Shown here: in pieces, positions 1-8,739 of the stretch
Layout: each line of letters begins with the position of its first letter
Position numbering within the stretch: the stretch's first letter is position 1
Source: Ponticaulis koreensis DSM 19734
GTDB taxonomy: Bacteria > Pseudomonadota > Alphaproteobacteria > Caulobacterales > Hyphomonadaceae
Direction of reading: 5' to 3'
Assembly: GCF_000420665.1 (NCBI RefSeq)
Contig: NZ_ATVJ01000001.1
Location: 1,745,588-1,809,587 of the forward strand
DNA: 64,000 nt
Program-made: the position numbers and the translations under genes
The notes under the pieces: model-generated
Seen by the model: the letters and a program-made list of their open reading frames with translations, nothing else
Database searches by the model: none
Told to the model about the DNA's origin: nothing

Positions 1-80
1 CTATGCGAGATGTGCGTACCTTCGGTCCGCCGCTATGCGAGATGTGCGTACCTTCGGTCCGCCGCTATGCAAGATGTGTG
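1..80. repeat. 32-bp tandem repeat at the left window edge
   Basis: Two identical 32-bp units occupy 1-32 and 33-64, each beginning CTATGCGAGATGTGCG. A third unit starts at 65 and keeps 14 of its first 16 bases before diverging. The array probably continues to the left of the window. There is no CRISPR-like alternation of repeat and spacer; the units abut directly. Its role is unknown. Confidence 0.85.
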
Positions 81-540
81 TTGGTCGTACCTCCCGCCAC
101 CATCTTGTTGAAAGGGGCTGCTCCGTGCCGCGCCCCCGTTCAAACTTCCCCCAGGCGATTGGATGCCCTCAGGCTCACTTCTTACACTTTAGCTTACGTG
201 GATGGCTTGAGCCAGCTCCACTCCAGTTTCCGTTCCAGATCGTGTGTCTTCGGTCATCCAACTAATCGTATCGTCGATTAATCACTCAAAACGCGCGTCC
301 GTTTCATCAGCGGTCAAGGTAACGGCGCCCGACACCCAACATCATGGAGGCTTCGCTCTCCCTACACCCATCGATCCCTTCAGGAGGATCAGGGTAAATT
401 TCGCTTTCCTCGCATAGTTTGCTATTTTTTTGGGCAAGAAGGAGCGCCTTTATCGTCAAAAATTCCCCTGTAAACAAATCGATCTGGGTCTGTGAGAGCG
501 GCGATTTGTAAAATCTATCCAGATACTGAAAGCTCGCTTC
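81..540. other. Stretch without a recognised gene
   Basis: About 460 bases between the tandem repeat and the ABC-transporter fragment. Open frames here are short, overlap in several frames and resemble no family I recognise. Given the IS and gene remnants just downstream, it is most likely decayed mobile or intergenic DNA. Confidence 0.5.
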
Positions 541-780
541 AGCCAGTCTTTCGGTCGCATCGAGAACATTCTATTGAGCCGTAGCGTTCGCGACAACATG
601 GCCATCGCCAATCCCTCGCTTTCCATGGATGACGTCATCAGAGCCGCTGAACTTGCGGGCGCGCATGACTTTATCCTGGAGCTTCCGAATGGTTATGACG
701 CGGAAATTGAAGAACGCAGTGGAAACCAAAGCGCTGAACGCTATCGTCGATTAAGAATAGAAAAAACGCGATCTCGTTAG
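541..780 (+). pseudogene. Fragment of a type I secretion ABC transporter ATPase
   Basis: The frame reads SRSVRDNMAIANPS, then RAAELAGAHDFILELPNGYD and EIEER. In HlyB/PrtD/LapB-type exporters this is the stretch between the Q-loop and the ABC signature. Where LSGGQRQR should follow, the sequence becomes a non-matching basic tail and stops at 780. Walker A, Walker B, the membrane domain and most of the nucleotide-binding domain are absent. A TTG at 574 could start a 68-residue peptide, but a functional product is unlikely. I read it as a degraded remnant, possibly cut by the insertion event whose IS3 remnant lies 300 bp away. Confidence 0.6.
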
Positions 781-810
781 TCACCGCAAGTCGAAAGGAG
801 GCCTCAGGCC

Positions 811-1072
811 TCACGTCCAGTATGGCTCGGTGTACTCTAGCCAATTGTATCCATAGTAGAGAAGCGGCGCAGATGAGATCAGGATTACGATCGGCATCAA
901 TGCAGCAACACTGATCCATGCATACGCTTTGGCCAATTTGCATTTTCTGCGCGCCAAAAAATTTTTCAACTTTCGGCCAAAGATGCACCAGCGCAAGCAT
1001 CAAATGAACAAAAGCATGCATGGCGATCAGGGAAAGACAAACAATGTATTCAATTTCCACATGCTCACTCAC
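811..1072 (-). pseudogene. Small two-helix membrane protein broken by a frameshift
   Basis: Two overlapping minus-strand frames each carry one hydrophobic segment. The frame starting at 1072 (MSEHVEIEYIVCLSLIAMHAF) runs through VHLWPKVEKFF. The other frame continues ARRKCKLAKAYAWISVAALM and reaches a stop at 811 after a second hydrophobic helix. The switch point is an A6T5 homopolymer near 955-965. Joined, they give about 86 residues with two membrane helices and a basic loop. Either a real single-base mutation or a sequencing error would explain it. The family is not recognised, and it sits directly beside an IS remnant. Confidence 0.4.
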
Positions 1073-1084
1073 AAGGGAAGTCGA

Positions 1085-1240
1085 GTTCGCCAGCAGCTTC
1101 TTCAGCCGCGTTGGCCAAAGGCTTGAACCATTGGCGCCTCGGGCTCGCTCTCACCCTCAAGCGATTTCAGACGCTTGACCTCAGACATTGCCGTGCCGTT
1201 ATGTTTCGATCGCCACTTGTAAAACGTAGCATATGCAGCT
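1085..1240 (-). mobile_element. Remnant of an IS3-family transposase OrfA
   Basis: On the minus strand the frame reads AAYATFYKWRSKH, then MSEVKRLKSLEGE. This matches the end of the helix-turn-helix and the start of the leucine-rich coil of IS3-type OrfA proteins (usual form ATFYKWRxKYGG...SExKRLKxLExEN). After LKSLEGESE the frame is lost, but an adjacent frame continues RLKKLLANS, the expected next segment, so there is an internal frameshift. No OrfB (DDE integrase) and no terminal inverted repeats are visible. It is dead IS DNA. Confidence 0.65.
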
Positions 1241-1452
1241 CAGGAAGGATGGGCTGCCGCCACCGAGCCTTAAGAACGAGAAAAATGATTTTTAATAGAT
1301 ATCATTTTGATAAATCTTTGAAGGAAATCGCCTGAACACGCGACGCACTTAATCTGGAACAAACTAGCCCGTCTCACGTCGTCCCCGCAAATCACCTCAA
1401 CGAAACAGACTTTCGTTAGTTGAAGGTGCCATTGGTGACCGAAGCTGGCAGC

Positions 1453-2130
1453 TCAGTTTTCAGCTCTACAATTTTCAATTCCATCTGAGGTCACCGTCTG
1501 CCACATTTCACCCGTTCTCTCTGCATTCAATACTCGCCAGTGCACATTCAAAAAATGGAGTTCGTTGTTGCGCCAAGGTGAAGGCTCTAAATTTGAGAGC
1601 GCTATGAAAATCGTCCGCTCATGTAAGCACGATGCTTGTATGGGATGCCCCAGTCGCTGAGCGAGCTCATAAACGTCGATCCCCCAATCGAAATCGCCTC
1701 GATCTTCGGACAGCTCCAGTTGGTAGAAACTCCACAGCGGATCGTCTCGAAATCTTGGTACCTGCATTGCCTGAGGATTCTCGTGACCGTAATATGGCGA
1801 AATATTGATTGGATTGTTGCAGTTCGCAAAAACACTTGCGATTGCGATGCCCACGAGATCTTCCGAGACTACTGAATTATCGAATTCAGCTCTCCCAACA
1901 TTACGGGTATCTAATACCACCCCCCAAAGTTGATTGTAACTTGGGGGCCGGTAGCGCCAAAAGCAGATTATTTCTTCTTGGTAATGCACCCCTCCACTAA
2001 CGAGCTCAGGCGCAGGGATAACCCGCATGAAATCATCAATTTCCCACGACTCGTTTGAGACTTGAGCTTCCGAACATCCAAATATTGAAATGCAGGTCAG
2101 CAGGGTAAGCCACTTAAAGAAAGAATTCAT
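1453..2130 (-). CDS. Lipoprotein, candidate immunity protein for left Rhs protein
   Basis: The chosen start is the ATG at 2130, preceded by GGGAG. The longer frame to 2205 overlaps the Rhs gene and adds a non-signal-like tail. The 225-residue product begins with a basic, hydrophobic signal peptide and a lipobox-like IFGC, so it is predicted to be lipid-anchored in the envelope. The mature part has several Cys, Trp and Tyr residues and matches no family I know. It lies 19 bp downstream of the Rhs gene on the same strand, the usual place for an immunity gene, and the mirror-image Rhs gene also has a lipoprotein there. The immunity role is inferred from position and predicted location only. Confidence 0.7.
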   Translation of the reverse strand: MNSFFKWLTLLTCISIFGCSEAQVSNESWEIDDFMRVIPAPELVSGGVHYQEEIICFWRYRPPSYNQLWGVVLDTRNVGRAEFDNSVVSEDLVGIAIASVFANCNNPINISPYYGHENPQAMQVPRFRDDPLWSFYQLELSEDRGDFDWGIDVYELAQRLGHPIQASCLHERTIFIALSNLEPSPWRNNELHFLNVHWRVLNAERTGEMWQTVTSDGIENCRAEN

Positions 2131-2149
2131 TTTAATACGCTCCCAATAG

Positions 2150-5100
2150 CTAAAACCTACTCGAAGAGTACGCGTTTGAAGGCCCTCCCCCGCATGCGGC
2201 GACACGATCTCGACCTCCGCTAACGGAGCCCCAGCGATAAATACTGTACTCCAGTTCGACTTCTCCTCTTAGACCATCAAATGCAAAGCTAAATGGTTGA
2301 TTTGTCAGGAGCGGGTGCGAACCTGACTCACTATAGCCAGTAGCATCAGTAATTCTGTAATGTATATCACCATAACGATATACTCTCGTATCTGGCTGAT
2401 GGGATCGGCTGTCGAGCCAATCTACAAGAGCCATCATATCGGCAACAAAAATCAATGTATCAGCAGATAAAAGATCTTTTGGCAGCATTGGGAGGCTCAT
2501 AACTCCCGCTCGTTCAAGATATGTGTTGGCGCCTGAAACCCTAACATGGCCGTTAGCAGTTGACAAACGTAACCGACGAAAAGTGGGCCCTGAGGTTGTG
2601 GCCTCATCACATTGATTTGAAATCCCATAACACATTCCTGCGTCTCCACCGCTCGCGAGACAAACAGCCACCTCCGAGTTAACGGCTCCTAAGTGAACCG
2701 AACCGGAAACGTTATCATTTCCCGAAAAAACACTGGCTGATACACCAGCATTTGTGAACCCGCTGTTCTGATTAGTTGCGGCGCCAAAATTGTCCCAACA
2801 AGAGAAATCGGTATGCGTCCCATTGGAGGTAGGGACAGTCCTGCCCCTAACACAATTGTCGTACGTAGTGCCTCTTCCTTCCAAGCCCCACGGATCGGTC
2901 GCATTCACTGGATCGCCGCCCACATAATTGTACATGTTGAGGCCGTCGCCATATCCGATCGGATCTGTTTGCATGAAGCGGCCGAGTTCCGGATTGTAGA
3001 TGCGGGCTTTATAGTAATAGAGGCCGATCTCTTCGATCCAGAGCTGGCCGGTATACTGGAAGCGCCCAATATTGCCCGCATCCGGAATACCAAACACATC
3101 ATAGGTGTTGATATTGATCACACCGCCAGAGTTGTTCGTGATCAGCGCCACGGAACCACGTTCATCCGAAGTGAGATAGCGCCGCGTTGTATTGTTAACA
3201 GCAGCGCCTTCATACCAGACGAGCGGCTCATCCATGCCAGGACCATGCACATAACGACGCAGCACGGTGCCGGATGTATTTTTCTCCAAAATGAGCTGGG
3301 CCCCCGCATAGACGAATTCGGTATCCGCAGTTGAATCAATTTCCTGCAGACGCCCGATAGGGTCGTAAGCAAGGTCGACACTGCCTGCATCCGTCATCCG
3401 GTTGAATACATCATAGGTATAGCTGGTTGCGCCATCACTCGTCATATTGCCACGCGCATCATAGGAGGTGCTTGTGGCATCGATCAACGTGATCTGGTTC
3501 AAATTGTTCAGGCTATAGTCTGTCGGGCCGAGCGGTTGCGCCGAAATCAGATAATCTGTGTTGTTCGTGGTACGCGATGCGATCTGACCGACAGAGGTGT
3601 AATCGAAATCGACCTGCTGATTATAGCCGGACGCGGATGGGAGGCTGAAATCAAGGTCTGACAGCATGCTTGCTTCGTCAAAGCCGTAATTTGTCGTGAC
3701 GCCATTGCCGAGTGTCAGCGAGCTTCGGCGCCCATACTGATCATAAGCGATGGTTGCCAGCACAGTTGAACCATTTTCGCGGACTTGAGTCGTGCGGCCC
3801 AGATTGTCGGTCGTGTATGTGACGTAGAAGCTGTCCGGATAGGTCATCTGTTGCAGGCGACCAACGGCATCATAAGCATAGCTTACCGTGCCCGCGGATG
3901 TGACTTCTGATGTCAGCTGGCCGAGCGCGTCACGGTTAAACGTGACACTGGAGCCGTTTACTGTGACAGATTCCCGGCGCCCAAGATAATCATAGGTGAT
4001 CGTCTGATCATTCACCGTTCCCGGTGCGTTGACAGTGATGACACGTGCCAGATTGTCATAATTATAACTGACTGTCTGACCATCACGCAGTCGACGGCTC
4101 GTTATATATGGTGTCGAACGGCCGCTGAAGAGCAGATAGTTTATCTGTTCGTAATCTGTCGTTGAACTGCCGGCAGAAGTTGGGTGTGGGAAATAGGTAC
4201 GGAAGAGACGGCCAAGACCATCATACTCGTACGTTGTGAGGTTTCCTTCGCCATCCTGAACGGTCAACGTCTGATCATTGTCATTATATGTTGTGTACTG
4301 ACTGAACGCTTCGTCATGGCCATAGCCACTATCGACACGATATATGCGGCTGAAGTTATCATAATAATATTTGGTGATGGAATCGTTCAGCGGTCCCGAG
4401 CCTCCCGTGATGAGGCTACATGCCGACGATGGAAGCATCCCCTGGTTGGCTGGTTCTATGCGAACAGCCGAGCAGTCCACTCGCCCATAGGTGTCATATG
4501 AGACCTGGTTCAGTGACAGGACATTTGCAGATGCATCGGTCGTCCATTGTTCGATTGGGCGGCCGTGAGTGTCGAAATCTATGAATGCATTACCAATCAC
4601 CGTGAACGAGCGCGATGTGCCGATACCGGACACGCGGCCGACCTGAACCTGAACGGCGCGACCGTCATCATCATAGACAGTCTGCTGATATTGGCGCTCC
4701 AGATAGCTTGCACCATCCGGGTCTGCTCCGGTCGAGCGGAGCACGCGACCCATTTCGTCATACTCTATGCGAATGGTGTCTGAATCACCCGCGATTGGTC
4801 CATCCTGATACTCAAGGCGGCCCCAATGATCATAGTCGAACGAAACAGTTCGGATTACAGAGTTGTCGCCTGAGCGGGTTGTGACATGGTCGAGACGAAC
4901 ATTGCTCGGAACGGACGCGCTGCCTGTCTCGTAATAGTAATCGGTGATCCGGACGTCAGAACCGGATGTCGGGCAATCTCCGTCAGATGTTGACACTGTG
5001 CAGGAGCGTGCTTGCTCCAGTCTCCAGACTGGTGTCGATCCCTGAATTAATGTTGAACTCGTGCTATTTCGGAACCAAGGATAAAATTGCTCGTATTCAA

Positions 5101-6487
5101 AATTCTGTTTGAGAAATTCTCCTGATCCGGCCGCGGTCTGGTGAGATCGGATTTCCGTTACTCCACCATGATCGCTGTCGTATTCATACCGGGTAACTCG
5201 GTCCCGCGCATCCCACACAAAACGTGGGCGCATGCAGTACCGGAAGGTTGTGGAGTTGCACGCGTAGTAGCTGTATTTGGTAACAATGTTCGCCAAACCT
5301 GACCCAGCGGACGCGATCTGTCGAACTTCTGTTACGCGTCCTAAAGTGTCGTAAACGTACTCTGTCTGGTTCCCTTCAGGAAAGGTTATCACTTCGACCT
5401 GATTGTCGTCAGTGTAATCATAGGTTGTGATTGGCCCTGAGGACTGACCTGTTTCTCGGCGCTCAACTCCAATTGTGTTTCCATCGCCGTCAAAGGTGTA
5501 GAGTACTGTGTGCCCTGAGTTCGCGGTCACTTGGGTCACGGAATAGGACCCAAGGACACTATAGGTGTAATAGGTACTGACGCCACCCTCAATAATGCGG
5601 GTTACTTTACCATTCGGGCCATCCAGATATGCGGTCATGGTATAGCCTTCGGGTGATGTAAGGTGAAGACTGTAACCGTTTGGGCCTTGCGAGCCTTCTG
5701 TGAAGGTGAACGTCTCACCCGCGGCGTTTGTGAAGGCAGAGGAATTCGGCCATGAGGCATTCGGGTATCCCACGCAATCATCCGTCGACATTGAACACCA
5801 GGCGTAACCCAGGTTCAAAAGCGTGTTGTCGTCATCGCGGCGATACTGATAGCCAAGAGAGCTTTGAATGTTAGCTCCAGTATACGTCCAGACCTCACCA
5901 TTCGGATAGGTCATTGAAAGAAGTTCGGCTTCATTCGTTGTGCCGTCCAGCATGCCGAACTCAGCGACAACGCCGGACGCAGATGTGTATGTAAACGTGC
6001 CGAGTTCATCATTCGCGGCATCATAATCCGTCCAGTCGCGCTCAAGGCTTGCAGGGCTAGGGCGGAACGGGGTATAGGTCGCCGATGTTACTTCGGGCTC
6101 GCTCGTGCCGTTCGACGATTCGAACTGCGCAACTGAGCTGCCAAGACGGACAATGTAACGATCCGTCACGTCATCAAAATACAGGTGACCATCAAGATTG
6201 CCGCGCGCCTGCCCATCAGACACTGATAAGGAATAGGTAAAACCGCCCTCACCGCCGGAGTCACCAATACCCGCCATAGCGAAAGTCCGGCTGAAGCGCC
6301 CCGTATAGAGGTTTACACCATTCCCTCCAAACACCTGAACCGTCTCAACTTCCGGCGTTGGGTCATAATCGCCGCCATCGAAGGTGAAACCGGCTGCGGC
6401 CTGAGGAGCGAAAACCGAGAGCGCAAGACCGGTGAACAGCGCGACGACAGACTGCATGCAGCCGTGAAGAAATTTTTTCGTCATCAT
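2150..6487 (-). CDS. Sec-exported Rhs/YD-repeat protein, left copy
   Basis: 1445 residues. An N-terminal signal peptide (hydrophobic VVALFTGLALSVFA, then QAAAG) is followed by about 1100 residues of YD repeats (YDxxGR...). Next comes the Rhs-associated core: [47 protein letters not shown] and DPWGL. After DPWGL (near 2886) about 245 residues form a unique, Cys-containing tail with no motif I recognise, as expected of a polymorphic-toxin tip. There is no PAAR, VgrG-binding or TcB-like N-terminus, so export by Sec plus another system is likely. Two adjacent ATGs (6487, 6484) follow an AGGA. It is 3 bp from the short YD gene upstream. Toxicity is inferred, not seen. Confidence 0.85.
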   Translation of the reverse strand: MMTKKFLHGCMQSVVALFTGLALSVFAPQAAAGFTFDGGDYDPTPEVETVQVFGGNGVNLYTGRFSRTFAMAGIGDSGGEGGFTYSLSVSDGQARGNLDGHLYFDDVTDRYIVRLGSSVAQFESSNGTSEPEVTSATYTPFRPSPASLERDWTDYDAANDELGTFTYTSASGVVAEFGMLDGTTNEAELLSMTYPNGEVWTYTGANIQSSLGYQYRRDDDNTLLNLGYAWCSMSTDDCVGYPNASWPNSSAFTNAAGETFTFTEGSQGPNGYSLHLTSPEGYTMTAYLDGPNGKVTRIIEGGVSTYYTYSVLGSYSVTQVTANSGHTVLYTFDGDGNTIGVERRETGQSSGPITTYDYTDDNQVEVITFPEGNQTEYVYDTLGRVTEVRQIASAGSGLANIVTKYSYYACNSTTFRYCMRPRFVWDARDRVTRYEYDSDHGGVTEIRSHQTAAGSGEFLKQNFEYEQFYPWFRNSTSSTLIQGSTPVWRLEQARSCTVSTSDGDCPTSGSDVRITDYYYETGSASVPSNVRLDHVTTRSGDNSVIRTVSFDYDHWGRLEYQDGPIAGDSDTIRIEYDEMGRVLRSTGADPDGASYLERQYQQTVYDDDGRAVQVQVGRVSGIGTSRSFTVIGNAFIDFDTHGRPIEQWTTDASANVLSLNQVSYDTYGRVDCSAVRIEPANQGMLPSSACSLITGGSGPLNDSITKYYYDNFSRIYRVDSGYGHDEAFSQYTTYNDNDQTLTVQDGEGNLTTYEYDGLGRLFRTYFPHPTSAGSSTTDYEQINYLLFSGRSTPYITSRRLRDGQTVSYNYDNLARVITVNAPGTVNDQTITYDYLGRRESVTVNGSSVTFNRDALGQLTSEVTSAGTVSYAYDAVGRLQQMTYPDSFYVTYTTDNLGRTTQVRENGSTVLATIAYDQYGRRSSLTLGNGVTTNYGFDEASMLSDLDFSLPSASGYNQQVDFDYTSVGQIASRTTNNTDYLISAQPLGPTDYSLNNLNQITLIDATSTSYDARGNMTSDGATSYTYDVFNRMTDAGSVDLAYDPIGRLQEIDSTADTEFVYAGAQLILEKNTSGTVLRRYVHGPGMDEPLVWYEGAAVNNTTRRYLTSDERGSVALITNNSGGVININTYDVFGIPDAGNIGRFQYTGQLWIEEIGLYYYKARIYNPELGRFMQTDPIGYGDGLNMYNYVGGDPVNATDPWGLEGRGTTYDNCVRGRTVPTSNGTHTDFSCWDNFGAATNQNSGFTNAGVSASVFSGNDNVSGSVHLGAVNSEVAVCLASGGDAGMCYGISNQCDEATTSGPTFRRLRLSTANGHVRVSGANTYLERAGVMSLPMLPKDLLSADTLIFVADMMALVDWLDSRSHQPDTRVYRYGDIHYRITDATGYSESGSHPLLTNQPFSFAFDGLRGEVELEYSIYRWGSVSGGRDRVAACGGGPSNAYSSSRF

Positions 6488-6490
6488 TTC

Positions 6491-6976
6491 CTAAAAGCTC
6501 TCCAATGCCCAAACGACCAATTCACCTGTATCTGTCGCGCCCTGATCGTCAGACACAGTGTATGTCCAACCGTAACTGCCGGGGCTGTTTGGAACACAGA
6601 AATACCATTGAGTGTTGTTATTATAGATGCTGCCCGTGGTAACGTTTGTGAACGTTATCGGATCTCCGTCTGGATCATATGCCAAATAGGTAGCGGTAAA
6701 ATTAGTGCACTGACCTGGAGAAAGAAAAATGCTCTGATCGGACGCGACTGGTGCCTGATTTGGGACCATTCCGGATGGCGTATCAACGCTGACTCGATTG
6801 TGAGCATCGTCGTACTCGAAAGAGAGATTTCCCGCTTCCGGGTTGGTTTCGAGAATCAATCGACCGTGCGCATCATACTCGTAAGTCACTGTCGCCGACT
6901 GCGCATTTACTACGAATTGTACACTGATAGCTGCCGGAAGCGTGATCAACGCTGCCAGGGAATGGGTTAACTTCAA
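6491..6976 (-). CDS. Short secreted protein: two YD repeats plus cadherin-like domain
   Basis: A TTG at 6976 is preferred, with GGAGGGG just upstream; the longer frame to 7030 has no such signal. The right-hand paralogue shows the same GGAGGGG-TTG-AAG arrangement. The 161-residue product has a signal peptide ending near VVNAQS, then one or two YD repeats (TYEYDAHGRL, SFEYDDAHNRV). A cadherin/VCBS-like Ig fold follows (YDPDGDPITF, TYTVSDDQGAT) with one Cys pair (GQC and YFC). It ends 3 bp before the Rhs gene, so the two are surely cotranscribed. It may bind or cap the Rhs shell or act as a secretion adaptor; the function is unknown. Confidence 0.75.
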   Translation of the reverse strand: MKLTHSLAALITLPAAISVQFVVNAQSATVTYEYDAHGRLILETNPEAGNLSFEYDDAHNRVSVDTPSGMVPNQAPVASDQSIFLSPGQCTNFTATYLAYDPDGDPITFTNVTTGSIYNNNTQWYFCVPNSPGSYGWTYTVSDDQGATDTGELVVWALESF

Positions 6977-7112
6977 GATATTGCCCCTCCAGAACCAACA
7001 TAAGCTGCAACAGTAAAAAATTCTCGTCAATGTTTTAAGTTGAAAATTGTTCTACTAGACATTTAAAAATATGCCGTCCAAAATCCTTAAATTAAAGTTT
7101 TGGGAGGTGGTC

Positions 7113-7571
7113 ATGTTTCGTGTTGAATTTGCAATATTGCGTCAGACAACAACAATCTTGCTGGGCTTTGCTGTGTGCTGCGCGATGGCAAATGCAGAAA
7201 GCTGCGACTTCGTGGGATCTTATGAAAATACTTGCGTAGAGGCTCTCGCAGGAGAGCGGAACGGAGGGGTACTTTTGATTTGGATGCCAAACCAGGGCGC
7301 CAGCTGTGGTCAACTCGTTGATACGGCAAACTTTACGGCACATCAGTACTGTACGAGCGAGATGGTCAATGGAACTCGAGCCAATCATAGCGCCGCGGCA
7401 GGAGCGGTCCCGTTAACCTGCGAGGGGACCATTCAGGGATCCTATATAGAAGACCGAGATGCGGCCCTGACGCAGCTTTTGAATGATGGGACTGGAAACT
7501 TGGCCAGTTCTGGATTTCCAACGCCGGCGACAAATTCCACACTCGCATACTCAAAATTTCTTTGCGATTGA
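7113..7571 (+). CDS. Small secreted six-cysteine protein A
   Basis: The ATG at 7113 follows GGGAGG with good spacing. The 152-residue product has a signal peptide (hydrophobic TTTILLGFAVCCAMANA) and a mature part starting ESCDF. Six mature Cys residues occur in the contexts CDF, TC, SC, YC, TCEG and LCD at the C-terminus. All six, plus GGVLLIW, LLNDGT and LAYSKF, are shared with the protein encoded at 7631-8080, so the two are paralogues. Three disulfides in the periplasm or outside the cell are plausible. It is divergent from the left short YD gene and convergent with its paralogue. The family is not recognised. Confidence 0.75.
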   Translation: MFRVEFAILRQTTTILLGFAVCCAMANAESCDFVGSYENTCVEALAGERNGGVLLIWMPNQGASCGQLVDTANFTAHQYCTSEMVNGTRANHSAAAGAVPLTCEGTIQGSYIEDRDAALTQLLNDGTGNLASSGFPTPATNSTLAYSKFLCD

Positions 7572-7583
7572 GCCGTGCGAAAA

Positions 7584-7635
7584 AGTGATCACTATGCGGA
7601 GATTTTCCTCCGCAGCTTGCAGTTGAGCGATCACT
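7584..7635. terminator. Hairpin between the two convergent six-cysteine genes
   Basis: A perfect 7-bp stem TGCGGAG/CTCCGCA (7595-7601 and 7608-7614) has a 6-base loop. A second, outer pairing AGTGATC/GATCACT (7584-7590 and 7629-7635) surrounds it. It lies between two gene ends, so a shared bidirectional terminator is likely. There is no long T run, which lowers confidence. Confidence 0.45.
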
Positions 7636-8080
7636 GGCAAACAAACTTCGAATAAGCGAGCGTGGCCCCCTCTGGCGGCGAAGGAAAGCCTGAAGTCAGA
7701 ATACTTTCAGTCCCGTCATTTAGCAGCTCGGTCAACATTTCGTCGCGATCTGAAGCAAAATTTGCACCGATTGCACCCTCGCATTGTAGGGCTAGTCCGC
7801 CGAGGCCAGATGCCGTTGACGAGAGGCTGGAAGAACCATTTTGTACTGCACAGAACTGATGCGCGGTGACTTCGGCTGTATCGGTGAGTTGTGAGCAGGT
7901 TGCAGCTTCTCTGGTTGACCAGATCAGCAGAACTCCTCCTACTCTGTCACTTTCGAGACTTCTGACACAGGTTTTAGAGTAGCGCCCCTGAAAGTCGCAG
8001 TTTTGCGCAAATGAATTTGGTACAAAAAAACTAAATGCTGCGCAAAAAACTAAACACTTGGTCACTGATACAAATTTCAT
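7631..8080 (-). CDS. Small secreted six-cysteine protein B
   Basis: The start is taken at the ATG at 8080, with TTGGAG about nine bases upstream; a longer frame to 8116 lacks a good signal. The 149-residue product has a signal peptide (VTKCLVFCAAFSFFVPNSFA) and a mature part starting QNCDF. It shares all six Cys and the blocks GGVLLIW, TAHQFC, LLNDGT and LAYSKF with protein A (7113-7571), at roughly half identity by eye. It is divergent from the right short YD gene. Each Rhs half-locus therefore carries one copy. The function is unknown. Confidence 0.75.
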   Translation of the reverse strand: MKFVSVTKCLVFCAAFSFFVPNSFAQNCDFQGRYSKTCVRSLESDRVGGVLLIWSTREAATCSQLTDTAEVTAHQFCAVQNGSSSLSSTASGLGGLALQCEGAIGANFASDRDEMLTELLNDGTESILTSGFPSPPEGATLAYSKFVCQ

Positions 8081-8229
8081 ACGTTTTCGCTCCAAAAAGA
8101 AACTTACCCGCATCACAGTCTCGCCTTTTCATAAATGACAATAGCTGGCGACGCGCTGTCATAAAAAATTCACACCTGAAATTGAAATTGTGAATAATCT
8201 ATAGCTAGGATTTTGTAGTGGAGGGGCGT

Positions 8230-8700
8230 TTGAAGTTCAGAAACTTGTGCTCCATTTTGGCGTTTAGTGCGAGTGTTTATAACGCCTCTGCGCAATCAGT
8301 ATTGATCACATATGAGTACGACGCACTCGGTCGGCTAATTGAGGTGGTAGATCCACATGCAGGGGATCGCAGCTATGAACTCGATGATGCCGGAAACCGA
8401 ACAAACATGTCTGTTGCCGGCTCGGGAGGCAACCAGCCGCCTATTGCGCAGAATCTGACCTGGTACTTTGATCCCGGCGAATGCGACAGCATGCTTCACG
8501 CAATCTACGTCGCATCAGATCCGGATGGGGACCCTCTGATATATACATTCGTTTCAAGCGGGGCCATCGTCAACGGAGGTGCGTCGTGGAGTTACTGCGC
8601 TCCGCCCAATGACGGCGATGAAGTGACCTACACATTCACAGTAAGTGATGGAAATGGCGGCACGGCCAGTGGCTCGCTCCACATCATCGTTGAACTGTAA
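8230..8700 (+). CDS. Short secreted protein: YD repeats plus cadherin-like domain, right copy
   Basis: TTG at 8230 is preferred over GTG at 8218 because GGAGGGG overlaps the GTG and lies correctly for the TTG. The same TTG-AAG start occurs in the left paralogue. The 156-residue product has a signal peptide ending near NASAQS, then YEYDALGRLIEV and YELDDAGNRT (YD repeats). A cadherin/VCBS-like domain follows (SDPDGDPLIY, YTFTVSDGNGGTASG) with Cys in GEC and SYC. It lies 39 bp upstream of the right Rhs gene and is probably cotranscribed with it. Confidence 0.75.
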   Translation: MKFRNLCSILAFSASVYNASAQSVLITYEYDALGRLIEVVDPHAGDRSYELDDAGNRTNMSVAGSGGNQPPIAQNLTWYFDPGECDSMLHAIYVASDPDGDPLIYTFVSSGAIVNGGASWSYCAPPNDGDEVTYTFTVSDGNGGTASGSLHIIVEL

Positions 8701-8739
8701 AATTGAACCTAACTTTACCTAAAACGGCGGGATACTACC

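Noticed and set aside
1-80. CRISPR array from repeated 32-bp units
   Set aside because: Units are directly adjacent with no spacers, and no cas genes are present.
2813-3334. 173-codon plus-strand frame opposite the left Rhs gene
   Set aside because: It is an antisense shadow of the Rhs core, which is strongly conserved on the other strand.
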